DNA of 64,000 bases from Rhodobacteraceae bacterium 63075. Lineage in GTDB: Bacteria > Pseudomonadota > Alphaproteobacteria > Rhodobacterales > Rhodobacteraceae. Each line of letters starts with the position of its first letter. The stretch's first letter is position 1. The notes below the pieces were generated by a model. That model did not search any database and had not been told where the DNA came from. It worked only from the letters and a program-made list of their open reading frames with translations. A program made the position numbers and the translations under genes. Below, in pieces: positions 52,020 to 60,119 of this stretch. The stretch covers positions 1 to 64,000 of the forward strand of contig QVMW01000012.1 of NCBI GenBank assembly GCA_003417655.1, in the 5' to 3' direction.

Positions 52020-52894
52020 TGGCTGGCCTGTGCGAGCTTGAGGTTGAAGACACAGCCGTCCGAAGCAAGCTCCGGCGGCGTCATGCAGAGTGCGCGCGCC
52101 GTGCGGAAGGCCGCGAGGACCTTGGGCACATAGTCCCGCGTCTCAGGGTAGTCGGGCACGCCCCCCGCGCGGCGCACGGCGTTCTCGCCCGCGTTGTAGC
52201 TGGCCAGGACCATGATCGGATCGCCATCGAACTCCTTCATGAGCAGATCGAGATAAGCCACGCCGCCCTTGATGTTGTCCTGCGGCTCGAACGCATCGGC
52301 GACTCCGAAACGCTTGGCCGTGGCCGGCATGAGCTGCATGAGCCCCTGCGCGCCTGCCCGGCTCTCGGCCCCGGCGCGCCCGCCGGATTCCACCGCGATG
52401 ACAGCCAGCACCAGCGCGGGCGAGACCTCCGTGCCGACCGTCGCCCTGAGAATGTCCGCGCCGCGCGCCTCGACGATCGGGCGCAAGACATCGAGCCTCG
52501 GCCCCGCCACGGGCACCCCCCCGGGGCCGTTGCTCACCTGCACGAGCGCGGGCGCAAGCCGGCCCGGCCCGCTCTTCTCGAGCTTGGGTGATATCTTGTC
52601 CCAGAACCAAGCGTAGCGGCCGGTTTTTCGGCGGGGGCCGGATTTCGCCGCCGCCTTCGCCGTCTCCTCCTGCGCCGCGCCGGCGGCGCCGGGCCGGGCT
52701 TCGAGGCTCGTGCTCTTGCCGCGCCTGCGCTCGAGATCCCCGGGTTCGATCTGGATATCGATACGCTTCTTCGTTCCGCTCTTGGGCGGCGTCACCTTCT
52801 TGAAGGTAAAATCACGGAAGGGCGCGGGCTCCTCGGCCCCCGCCGGCGCGGCAATCAGCGCCGCCGCGATGAGAATGTTGTATAAGGCCCGCAT
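52016..52894 (-). CDS. Soluble lytic transglycosylase (SLT domain)
   Basis: A 292-residue protein with a signal peptide (MRALYNILIAAALIAAPAGA). A basic linker of about 100 residues follows, and then an SLT domain (about 175-290) with the catalytic Glu in VIAVESGGRAGAESRAGAQGLMQLMPATAKRFGV and LASYNAGENAVRRAGG. It cleaves peptidoglycan in the periplasm. CAGGA precedes ATG 52894. Translationally coupled to the ubiA-like gene. Confidence 0.92.
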   Translation of the reverse strand: MRALYNILIAAALIAAPAGAEEPAPFRDFTFKKVTPPKSGTKKRIDIQIEPGDLERRRGKSTSLEARPGAAGAAQEETAKAAAKSGPRRKTGRYAWFWDKISPKLEKSGPGRLAPALVQVSNGPGGVPVAGPRLDVLRPIVEARGADILRATVGTEVSPALVLAVIAVESGGRAGAESRAGAQGLMQLMPATAKRFGVADAFEPQDNIKGGVAYLDLLMKEFDGDPIMVLASYNAGENAVRRAGGVPDYPETRDYVPKVLAAFRTARALCMTPPELASDGCVFNLKLAQASQ

Positions 52895-53253
52895 TGTATC
52901 CTGCGTTCTGCTCTGCCTCTTGCTTGCCGGACTATCGCAGAATCGAGCTTTCAGAGCCAGCGCCAAGCGGTTTTTGAACGCGTTTTTGCGCCTTTGACTC
53001 CCGAAAAATACACAAAATCCCATGAAAACGAGAAAGTTCTGGAATTTTAATCTTTCGTAAACAGTCACTTATCCAAAAGCGCCCTGTATTCACGGAATCA
53101 CGCCGAAAATGCTCGAATCGTGCCCAAATCTCGCCCGATTCCACTGGCTATATCTGCCACATACCGAGACGGCGACGGGCCATAAGAGAGAGCGGCCCTT
53201 CATCACACCGGCGAGGTTAAGATACCTGAAACGATCCTTTGGAGGGACGAACC
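52895..53253. other. Divergent intergenic region before the tad locus
   Basis: This 359-base, AT-richer stretch separates the transglycosylase and flp genes. It contains a weak CtrA-like site TTAAT-N6-TAAAC at 53047-53062 and a one-mismatch DnaA-like nonamer TTATCCAAA at 53069-53077. It must hold the flp promoter. I see no gene in it. Confidence 0.5.
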
Positions 53254-53439
53254 ATGATCAAATTCTTCAAGAACTTCCGCAAAGACGAAGACGGCGCAGT
53301 CACAGTTGACTGGGTTGTTCTGACAGCAGCCGTTGTTGGCCTCGCAGTCGCAGCTTACTCGTCCATCGAGACGGGCGCTTCCGACCTGACGTCGCGCACC
53401 AACGACTTCATGGGTTCGCAAGACCCGGGCGACATCTAA
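53254..53439 (+). CDS. flp: Flp family type IVb pilin (1)
   Basis: A 61-residue prepilin. The charged leader MIKFFKNFRKDEDG is followed by the cleavage site G and AVTVDWVVLTAAVVGLAVAAY as the pilin helix. The residues that are usually Glu5 and Tyr6 after cleavage are Asp and Trp. TTGGAGGG precedes ATG 53254. As the first gene of the tad locus it is probably the major pilin. Followed by a hairpin with a short T-run. Confidence 0.9.
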   Translation: MIKFFKNFRKDEDGAVTVDWVVLTAAVVGLAVAAYSSIETGASDLTSRTNDFMGSQDPGDI

Positions 53440-53453
53440 GCCGCCGAAAAACA

Positions 53454-53483
53454 GCCGCGTCGCCTCCCGGCGGCGCGGCTTTT
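53454..53483 (+). terminator. Attenuator/terminator between the two flp genes
   Basis: An 11-bp stem GCCGCGTCGCC / GGCGGCGCGGC with one G-T wobble and loop TCCC, followed by TTTT. It lies 14 bases after the first flp stop. It would give a short abundant flp transcript with read-through to the rest. Confidence 0.75.
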
Positions 53484-53543
53484 CGCATGTCACGACATGC
53501 GCCTTGTCTCGCTGCGAGACCTCCGATCGCGAAAGGCCACATC

Positions 53544-53732
53544 ATGTTGCACCGCAAGCTCATTCGCTTCTTCTCCCGCGAAGATGGTGCCGTTACAGTG
53601 GACTGGGTCGTTCTGACTGCCGCCTGCGTGGGCCTGCTTGCCGCCGGTTGGGGAAACCTGCGCGATGGCACGACGGATCTGGCCGATGGCACCGAAAGCT
53701 ACATGAGCAGCGCGGAGCCAGGCGACTTCTGA
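53544..53732 (+). CDS. Flp family type IVb pilin (2)
   Basis: A 62-residue second prepilin with leader MLHRKLIRFFSREDG and the same core AVTVDWVVLTAA as the first pilin. The C-terminal halves differ (WGNLRDGTTDLADGTESYMSSAEPGDF), although both end in a PGD-I/F motif. It is a paralogous pilin or minor subunit. AAAGG precedes ATG 53544 at 7 bases. Confidence 0.87.
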   Translation: MLHRKLIRFFSREDGAVTVDWVVLTAACVGLLAAGWGNLRDGTTDLADGTESYMSSAEPGDF

Positions 53733-53765
53733 GCGCGACATGCCTTCAGGAAGTCGTTACGTAAA

Positions 53766-53786
53766 GCCGCCGGAGACCCCGGCGGC
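53766..53786 (+). terminator. Hairpin after second flp gene
   Basis: GCCGCCGG-AGACC-CCGGCGGC, perfect 8-bp stem, followed by CTTGGTATTT. It may reduce read-through into cpaB. Confidence 0.55.
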
Positions 53787-53931
53787 CTTGGTATTTGAAG
53801 GCCCCGCCCGTGCCGCGATCCATTTGTTTCCCCAGACGCAACATTAAATCGCCACATTCACATGCGAGCTTCCCTGCCAAAGCGTGGTCCATTGCGGCCA
53901 CTGCACCTGTAAACCAGTTGAGGATAGATTC

Positions 53932-54777
53932 ATGCGCGCCGTATTCGGATTGGTACTGATCGTAGGCGTCGGCCTCGCCGGCTTCGCGGTCTACATGGCC
54001 AAGGACTACATCGAGGGCTATCAGCAAGCTCTTGCCGCGGAGAAAGCCAAGGGCGGCTCGATCGACACGGTCGAGATCATCGTCACCAAGAAGGCCGTCA
54101 AATATGGCGACGAGCTCACGTCGAACGATGTGCGCCTGGTGCGCTGGCCGTCAAGCTCCGTGCCCAAAGGGGCTTTCTCCAAACCCGAACAGCTCTTCCC
54201 GGAGGGCTTCAACGAGCCCCGCGCCGTACTGCGTTCGATCGAACCCGGCGAAGCGATCCTCAAGGCCAAGCTCACGGATCCCGGCGAAGCGGCCGGGCTG
54301 ACCGCCCTGCTCGAACGTGGCCAGCGCGCCTTTACGATCGAGGTCGATGTGTCCTCCGGCGTCTCGGGCTTCCTGCGTCCCGGCCATCATGTCGATGTCT
54401 ACTGGACGGGCCGGGTCAACAGCGGCCAGAGATCGGGTGAAGTGACCAAGCTCATTCAGTCGAGCCTGCCGCTCATCGCGATCGACCAATCGGCCAACGA
54501 GGAGGTCAAGTCCTCAGGTATTGCCAAGACGGTGACCGTCGCGGCAGATCCCCAGCAGGTCGCCGCCCTCGCCCAGGCCCAATCGACAGGCAATCTCACG
54601 CTTTCACTGGTCGGCACCGGCGATGACGTGATGAATGACCGGATCGAAGTTGACCAGAATGCCCTTCTGGGCATCGTCGAGACCGAAGCGCCCACCGTCC
54701 AGGAAGAGGAAGTCTGCACGGTCCTCACCCGGAAGGGCGGCGAAGCTATCGAAACCCGGATCCCCTGCACGAACTGA
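53932..54777 (+). CDS. cpaB: Flp pilus assembly protein CpaB/RcpC
   Basis: A 281-residue protein with one N-terminal membrane helix (VFGLVLIVGVGLAGFAVYMA). A SAF domain follows (IIVTKKAVKYGDELTSNDVRLVRWPSSSVPKGAF, about 50-115), then an RcpC-type domain (RAFTIEVDVSSGVSGFLRPGHHVDVYWTG). It is a periplasmic partner of the secretin. ATG 53932 follows GAGGATAG. Its own terminator-like hairpin follows the stop. Confidence 0.92.
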   Translation: MRAVFGLVLIVGVGLAGFAVYMAKDYIEGYQQALAAEKAKGGSIDTVEIIVTKKAVKYGDELTSNDVRLVRWPSSSVPKGAFSKPEQLFPEGFNEPRAVLRSIEPGEAILKAKLTDPGEAAGLTALLERGQRAFTIEVDVSSGVSGFLRPGHHVDVYWTGRVNSGQRSGEVTKLIQSSLPLIAIDQSANEEVKSSGIAKTVTVAADPQQVAALAQAQSTGNLTLSLVGTGDDVMNDRIEVDQNALLGIVETEAPTVQEEEVCTVLTRKGGEAIETRIPCTN

Positions 54778-54825
54778 GAGGCCACAAGTTGATGTCGCGC
54801 AGAGCAGGCGACCCACAAGATCATG

Positions 54826-54847
54826 AGGCTCCGCGCAAGCGGGGCCT
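54826..54847 (+). terminator. Hairpin with GNRA loop after cpaB
   Basis: AGGCTCCGC-GCAA-GCGGGGCCT, a 9-bp stem with one G-T wobble, followed by TCTC. A probable weak terminator. Confidence 0.6.
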
Positions 54848-54859
54848 TCTCGCATATCC

Positions 54860-54893
54860 TGTGGATAAATGCGCCTGTTGCGCTTTATCCACA
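54860..54893. promoter_or_regulatory. Two perfect DnaA boxes in inverted orientation
   Basis: TGTGGATAA (54860-54868) and TTATCCACA (54885-54893) each match the DnaA box TTATCCACA exactly and face each other in a perfect 10-bp inverted repeat. GCGC/GCGC adds four more base pairs inside, with one bulged base. They lie upstream of the secretin gene. Confidence 0.6.
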
Positions 54894-55010
54894 TAAACCA
54901 AGGCAAGGAAACCATTGATTCTTGCAATAAAACCGAAATTGAAGCAGGGTCACGAACAATAAGGACAAAAATGTCCACATAAATGAACGTGATCGGAGAG
55001 GCAGGTCACT

Positions 55011-56441
55011 ATGAAACTGAGCAGAATTCTCAAGGGCGTTGTCGCGGCATGTGCGCTCATCATGACGTCGGCGCCCGACACCGCGCTGGCCGAAACGCTG
55101 CGCGTGGTCAAGCGCGGAACGTCCAGCACACTCGAAGTTCCGATGAACCGGGCCATCGTGGTCGAAAGCGATGAGGCTTTCGCCGAACTGAGCATCGCCA
55201 ACCCGGCGATCGCCGATATCTCGTCATTGTCGGACAAGACGATATACGTTCTCGGCAAGGCCCCCGGCCTGACGACACTTACCATTCTCGATGCGAACGG
55301 CCAGCTCATCACCAATGTCGATGTGCGTGTCGCGGCCGATATCTCGGAGTTCAAGGAGCGGATCCGGCAGATCCTTCCCGGAGAGAAGATCGAGGTGCGC
55401 ACCGCCAATGATGGGATCGTGCTTTCGGGCGTCGTCTCCTCCGCCGCGCGGCTCCAGCGCGCGCTGGACCTCGCCGAACGCTACGCGCCCGAGCGCGTCT
55501 CCAACCTCATGGTCGTCGGCGGCATCCAGCAAGTCATGCTCAAGGTGCGCTTCGCCGAGATGGAACGCACAGTCTCCAAGTCCCTCAGCGCCTCGCTCGC
55601 CCTCAACGGCAGCACGCTCGGCGGTGACCTCGGCCTCAATGGCGGCACCAACACGACGAACACATCCGGCAGCGTCGCCAACTCGCTCGGCGGCAATATC
55701 CCCGCCACCTCCGAGAATAACGGCGCCATGCTCTTCGGGTTCAACGCGGGCTCCGTGGAAGTCGGCGTCCTGCTGGAAGCCCTTGAAACCAAGGGCGTCG
55801 TGCGCACGCTCGCCGAGCCCAATCTGACGGCGCTTTCGGGCCAGGAAGCCAAGTTCCTCGCCGGCGGCGAATATCCCATCCCGGTCGCTCAGGATGGCGG
55901 TGCCGTCACCATCGAATACAAGCCCTTCGGCGTGGAGCTGAACTTCATCCCACGCGTCGTTGATCAGGATATCATCAATCTCGAACTCGAAGCCGCGGTC
56001 TCCTCGCTCGATCCGACCAACGGCGCGACATTCAGCGGCTTCACCGTCGATGCGTTCAAGCGCCGCGAGGCGCAGACGACTGTCGAGCTGCGCGACGGCG
56101 AAAGCTTCGCTATTGCCGGTCTCTTGCTCGATGATTTCCGCGACACCGCCGGGCAGGTTCCCTGGCTCGGGGATGTCCCGATCCTCGGTGCCCTGTTCCG
56201 CAGCGCCGATTACCGCCGCCAGCAATCCGAGCTCGTGATCATCGTCACGGCCCATCTCGTCACGCCCACGCGCGGCGAAGTGCTGGCCCTTCCGACCGAT
56301 CGTATCCGGCCGCCCTCCGAGAAGGATTTCTTCCTCAACGGCAAGGTCGCCGAGACCGGTCAGAGCGTCCCCACGACAGGCGCAGCCGGGGAAGTGGCCA
56401 AGCAGGATTTCAACGGCTCTTACGGCTATGTGATGGAGTAG
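55011..56441 (+). CDS. cpaC: Type II/IV secretion system secretin (CpaC/RcpA)
   Basis: A 476-residue outer-membrane secretin with a signal peptide (ending ALA). N-terminal pilus-assembly and BON-like domains follow (LEVPMNRAIVVESDEAFAELSIANPAIADI). The secretin domain is at about 170-430, with VGVLLEALETKGVVRTLAEPNLTALSGQEAKFLAGGEYPIP and VPWLGDVPILGALFRS, the secretin signature. It forms the pore through which the Flp pilus leaves the cell. Confidence 0.95.
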   Translation: MKLSRILKGVVAACALIMTSAPDTALAETLRVVKRGTSSTLEVPMNRAIVVESDEAFAELSIANPAIADISSLSDKTIYVLGKAPGLTTLTILDANGQLITNVDVRVAADISEFKERIRQILPGEKIEVRTANDGIVLSGVVSSAARLQRALDLAERYAPERVSNLMVVGGIQQVMLKVRFAEMERTVSKSLSASLALNGSTLGGDLGLNGGTNTTNTSGSVANSLGGNIPATSENNGAMLFGFNAGSVEVGVLLEALETKGVVRTLAEPNLTALSGQEAKFLAGGEYPIPVAQDGGAVTIEYKPFGVELNFIPRVVDQDIINLELEAAVSSLDPTNGATFSGFTVDAFKRREAQTTVELRDGESFAIAGLLLDDFRDTAGQVPWLGDVPILGALFRSADYRRQQSELVIIVTAHLVTPTRGEVLALPTDRIRPPSEKDFFLNGKVAETGQSVPTTGAAGEVAKQDFNGSYGYVME

Positions 56442-56445
56442 GGCG

Positions 56446-57132
56446 ATGCGTGATCTCATGAAAAAACCACTCACAAGGGCCGCGCTTGCCGCGCTCGCCG
56501 CCAGCACGATGCTGGCAGCCTGTACGAATGACAACCCGGCCATGATGCGGCTCAACAGCGAGTCTGGCATGTTGCTCCGGGGCACGGATTTCGGCAACGC
56601 CACCATGAACAACACCATGATCCTCTCGGGCGAGAAGTCCTACGCCATCAACCTGGCGAACAGGTTTGCCGCCGAGACGATCACGCAGGTCAATTTCGCA
56701 TTCGACAGCACCGCGCTCGATGCGGGCGCGCGCACGGCCCTGCGCGAGCAGGCCAACTGGATCCGGCAGTTCCCCGAGGTCACGTTCCGCGTCTTCGGCC
56801 ATGCCGATGCGCCGGGCTCCAACGCCTATAACAAGCGCCTCGGCCTGCAACGCGCGCGCGCCGTGGTCAATTTCCTTGTCAGGAACGGTGTGAGCCGCTC
56901 CCGGCTGGAAGCCGTCTCCTCGCTGGGCGAGACCCAGCCTCTCGTGCCCACGCAAGAACGCGAGCGCCGCAACCGCCGCGCCGTTACGGAAGTATCGGGC
57001 TTCGTGAAGTCGCACCCGGCCGTGCTCGACGGCAAATACGCCCAGATCGTCTACCGCGACTATGTCGAGAGCGCGCAAGCGAGAACCGGGCTGACAGGCA
57101 TCGAAGGCAGCGACCTGGCCACCTCCGAATAA
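56446..57132 (+). CDS. OmpA-family lipoprotein of the tad locus
   Basis: A 228-residue protein with a signal peptide and lipobox LAAC (LAASTMLAACTND). The OmpA C-terminal peptidoglycan-binding domain is at about 80-185: INFAFDSTALD-like VNFAFDSTALD, then GHADAPGSNAYNKRLGLQRARAVVNFLV and ERRNRRA. It sits where CpaD usually is, between the secretin and CpaE. It may anchor the pilus pore to peptidoglycan. The start could be ATG 56446 or ATG 56458. Confidence 0.85.
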   Translation: MRDLMKKPLTRAALAALAASTMLAACTNDNPAMMRLNSESGMLLRGTDFGNATMNNTMILSGEKSYAINLANRFAAETITQVNFAFDSTALDAGARTALREQANWIRQFPEVTFRVFGHADAPGSNAYNKRLGLQRARAVVNFLVRNGVSRSRLEAVSSLGETQPLVPTQERERRNRRAVTEVSGFVKSHPAVLDGKYAQIVYRDYVESAQARTGLTGIEGSDLATSE

Positions 57133-57161
57133 CCCGGCCAGCAGGCCTCAAATCACGCAGG

Positions 57162-57186
57162 CGGGGCGCAGAAATGCGCCCCGTTT
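57162..57186 (+). terminator. Terminator after OmpA-like gene
   Basis: CGGGGCGCA-GAAA-TGCGCCCCG, a 9-bp perfect stem with a GAAA tetraloop, followed by TTTC. It separates the secretin part from the cpaE-onward part of the locus, which therefore has its own promoter or relies on read-through. Confidence 0.8.
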
Positions 57187-57328
57187 CGCTTGCAAAGGGC
57201 GGGTTCCGCGCCCGCCGCAAGCCCGGAAATTCCTGAAAATGGAATATTTCAGCCCTAATTCTGCCCCAGTCTCCCTCCAATTTGCTCCAAAGCAGTAGTG
57301 CGTCCCGCGTCATCGATGCGGAGCGCGC

Positions 57329-57361
57329 TGCACCGTGAAACGCCAAAAATGGCACGGTGCA
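57329..57361 (+). promoter_or_regulatory. Inverted repeat just upstream of cpaE
   Basis: TGCACCGTG (57329-57337) and CACGGTGCA (57353-57361) are perfect inverted arms 15 bases apart; a smaller GCCA-AAAA-TGGC stem overlaps the inner part. It ends 22 bases before the cpaE start, next to its GAGGAAATGAGG ribosome binding region. It could be an operator or an mRNA hairpin. Confidence 0.4.
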
Positions 57362-57383
57362 AGGAATATGAGGAAATGAGGCC

Positions 57384-58640
57384 ATGACGAGTTCAGATAT
57401 CGCACAGCAGGAGCTTCCGCCGCTCAAGGCATGCACGGTGAGCCGTGATGTTCAGGATTTCGACCTGCTCATCGAGGACATGGAAGCCGCCATGGGCGAG
57501 GCCTGGGGCGATCTGGGATTCTCCGAGGCGCGCGCCTTCTTCGAACAGCCGGAAGCCGAGGCGCTCGAATTCATTGCCCTGGCCATGGATGAGGCGGACG
57601 AGGAAAAGGTCGTCTTTCTCAGCGAGATCATCAGGGACGCCCAAAACAAGGGTATCAAGGTCATCCTGATTGCCGAAGACGTGACCCCGGCGGCGCTGCA
57701 CCAGCTTCTGCGCGACGGGGCCGACGAGTTCGTGCCCTACCCGCTACCCGAAGGCGAACTTGCCGCGGCGATCGCCCGGCTGAAAACCTCCGGGCCTGCC
57801 CCCAGCCCCGACCCCGTCGTCCAGGCCGCGCCGGCCCCCGTCAAGGAAGGCCCCGGCGGCAAGAACGGCGCGATCTTCGCCGTGCACGGCCTCGCCGGCG
57901 GCACCGGCTCGACGACCCTTGCGGTCAATCTCGCCTGGGAGCTTGCGACGCTGAACAAGAAAGGCCCGAATCCGAAAGTCTGCCTGATCGATCTCGATTT
58001 GCAGAACGGCTCCGTGGCGACCTATCTCGATCTTCCGCGCCTCGAGCCGATCCTCGAGCTCTGGTCCGACACGGAATCCATGGATGACGAGATGTTCAAA
58101 CACGCGCTTCTCGGCTTCGAGGATCAGCTCAGCATTTTTACCGCCCCGGCCGATCTCATTCCGCTCGATCTGCTGTCGAACGAGGATGTGGAGCGCGTGC
58201 TCGACATCGCCGCGACCCATTTCGACTACGTGGTGGTCGATATGCCCAAGACGCTGGTCAACTGGACGGAGGTCGCGCTGCGCAAGGCCTCGGTCTATCT
58301 CTCCACGCTCGAGCTCGACATGCGCTCGGCCCAGAACGCCCTGCGCTTCAAGCGCGCGCTGGCGGCCGAGGAGCTTCCGGTCGACAAGCTGCGCTACGTG
58401 CTCAACCGCTGCCCCAAGTTCAGCGATCTGAATGGCAAGGCCCGGGTGAAGCGCATGGCCGAGAGCCTCGACATCTCGATCGAGCTTCTGCTGCCCGATG
58501 GCGGCAAGCCGGTCACGCAAGGGGCCGACCACGGGATGCCGCTGGCAAGTTCTGCGGCGAAGAACCCGCTGCGCAAGGAAATCGCCAAGCTGGCCGCCGA
58601 GCTTCACGCTTTCGGCCAGAATGACGCCGAAGCAGCCTGA
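57384..58640 (+). CDS. cpaE: Pilus assembly protein CpaE/TadZ
   Basis: A 418-residue protein with a receiver-like N-terminal domain (about 15-140, degenerate) and a MinD/ParA-type ATPase domain (about 160-400). The P-loop is AGGTGSTT (171-178), in which both the signature Lys and the Walker A Lys are missing. LIDLDLQNG and YVVVDMPKT are the remaining family motifs. TadZ proteins with such loops position the Tad machine at the pole. Stop and next start are separated by 13 bases with GAGGAGG. Confidence 0.9.
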   Translation: MTSSDIAQQELPPLKACTVSRDVQDFDLLIEDMEAAMGEAWGDLGFSEARAFFEQPEAEALEFIALAMDEADEEKVVFLSEIIRDAQNKGIKVILIAEDVTPAALHQLLRDGADEFVPYPLPEGELAAAIARLKTSGPAPSPDPVVQAAPAPVKEGPGGKNGAIFAVHGLAGGTGSTTLAVNLAWELATLNKKGPNPKVCLIDLDLQNGSVATYLDLPRLEPILELWSDTESMDDEMFKHALLGFEDQLSIFTAPADLIPLDLLSNEDVERVLDIAATHFDYVVVDMPKTLVNWTEVALRKASVYLSTLELDMRSAQNALRFKRALAAEELPVDKLRYVLNRCPKFSDLNGKARVKRMAESLDISIELLLPDGGKPVTQGADHGMPLASSAAKNPLRKEIAKLAAELHAFGQNDAEAA

Positions 58641-58653
58641 GGAGGCCCAGCAC

Positions 58654-60114
58654 ATGTTCTCCAGATACAAGAAAGACGGTGCCGGCAAGCCCTCTGGCAA
58701 AGCGGCGAACGTCACCGAGCTGCCCAAGGCCGAGGCGCCCGAAGCCGCCCCCGCCGCAGAGCCGAAATCTTCAAGCCTGCGCAGGCCGATCACCAAGTCG
58801 GCCCAGGCGCAGCCCGCCCCCGTCGACCGCGAAACCAAGCGCCGCGAGCGGATCGGCGAGCTCAAGCTCGAACTGCACCGCGAGCTCCTCGACAATCTCA
58901 ACCTCGCCGCGCTCGAAACCGCTTCGGAGGCCGACCTGCGCAGCGAGATCAATGCCATTGCCGACGAGGTGCTGGCCCAGAAGAACATCGTGCTCAACCG
59001 CGAGGACCGCACCACGCTGAGCAAGGAGCTCTTCGACGAGGTGAAGGGCCTCGGCCCGCTCGAGACGCTCTTGCAGGACGACAGCGTGAACGACATTCTC
59101 GTCAACGGCCCCAAGCAGATCTTCGTCGAGCGCAACGGCCGCCTCGAGCTGTCCAATGTGAACTTCAAGGACGAAAAGCACCTGATGCGGATCATCGACA
59201 AGATCGTCTCCGCGGTGGGCCGGCGTGTCGACGAATCCAACCCCTATGTCGACGCCCGCCTTCAGGACGGCTCGCGTTTCAACGCGATGGTCCCGCCCAT
59301 CGCCGTCGATGGCAGCCTCGTGTCGATCCGGAAATTCAAGAAGGACAAGCTCGGGATCGACGAGCTCGTGAACTTCGGCGCCTTCTCAGAGGAGATGGCC
59401 GCCTATCTCCAGGCCGCTGTTTCCACCCGCCTCAACATCATCGTCTCCGGCGGGACGGGCTCGGGCAAGACCACCACGCTCAACGCGCTGTCATCCTTCA
59501 TCGATGACCGTGAACGCATCCTGACCATCGAGGACACAGCGGAACTCCAGCTCCAGCAGACCCATGTCGGCCGGATGGAATCACGCCCCCCAAACGTGGA
59601 AGGCAAGGGCGAGGTCAGCCCCCGCGACTGTCTCAAGAACGCCCTGCGGATGCGCCCCGACCGGATCATCGTCGGCGAGACGCGCGGCGAGGAAGTCATC
59701 GACATGCTCCAGGCCATGAACACCGGCCATGACGGCTCGATGACGACGATCCACGCCAACAACCCGCGCGATGCCATCAGCCGCCTTGAGAACATGGTCG
59801 CCATGGCCGGCATCGAAATGCCGCTCAAGGCCGTGCGCAGCCAGGTCTCCTCGGCGGTCCATCTCCTCGTGCAGGCCTCGCGCCTGCAGGACGGCTCGCG
59901 CCGGATGACCTCGATCACCGAGATCACCGGCATGGAAGGCGACGTGATTTCGATGCAGGAAGTGTTCCGCTTCCAGCGTGTCGGCCTCACGCCCGAAAAC
60001 AAGATCATCGGCCATTTCACGGCCACGGGCGTGCGCTCGCACTTCTCCGAGCGCTTCCGCCTGTGGGGCTATGATCTGCCCGCCTCGATCTTCGAACCCG
60101 TGGCAGCGGAGTAA
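58654..60114 (+). CDS. cpaF: Tad secretion ATPase CpaF/TadA
   Basis: A 486-residue GspE-family ATPase. An N-terminal Ala/Pro/Lys-rich tail (1-70) and a helical domain come first. Walker A is GGTGSGKT (266-273), and the Asp box/Walker B region is [37 protein letters not shown]. It drives pilus assembly and retraction from the cytoplasm. The frame extends upstream into cpaE, but ATG 58654 has an ideal GAGGAGG 8 bases ahead. Confidence 0.96.
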   Translation: MFSRYKKDGAGKPSGKAANVTELPKAEAPEAAPAAEPKSSSLRRPITKSAQAQPAPVDRETKRRERIGELKLELHRELLDNLNLAALETASEADLRSEINAIADEVLAQKNIVLNREDRTTLSKELFDEVKGLGPLETLLQDDSVNDILVNGPKQIFVERNGRLELSNVNFKDEKHLMRIIDKIVSAVGRRVDESNPYVDARLQDGSRFNAMVPPIAVDGSLVSIRKFKKDKLGIDELVNFGAFSEEMAAYLQAAVSTRLNIIVSGGTGSGKTTTLNALSSFIDDRERILTIEDTAELQLQQTHVGRMESRPPNVEGKGEVSPRDCLKNALRMRPDRIIVGETRGEEVIDMLQAMNTGHDGSMTTIHANNPRDAISRLENMVAMAGIEMPLKAVRSQVSSAVHLLVQASRLQDGSRRMTSITEITGMEGDVISMQEVFRFQRVGLTPENKIIGHFTATGVRSHFSERFRLWGYDLPASIFEPVAAE

Positions 60115-60119
60115 GCACA

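Noticed and set aside
53130..53160. Sigma-54 promoter before flp
   Set aside because: GG and GC elements are 8 instead of 10 bases apart and the consensus bases around them are absent.
53454..53483. Small RNA gene between the flp genes
   Set aside because: The hairpin with T-run is better explained as a terminator/attenuator; no promoter is visible for a separate RNA.
54860..54893. Chromosome origin because of the DnaA boxes
   Set aside because: Only two exact boxes, no AT-rich unwinding element or origin-linked genes (dnaA, gidA, hemE, parA) nearby.
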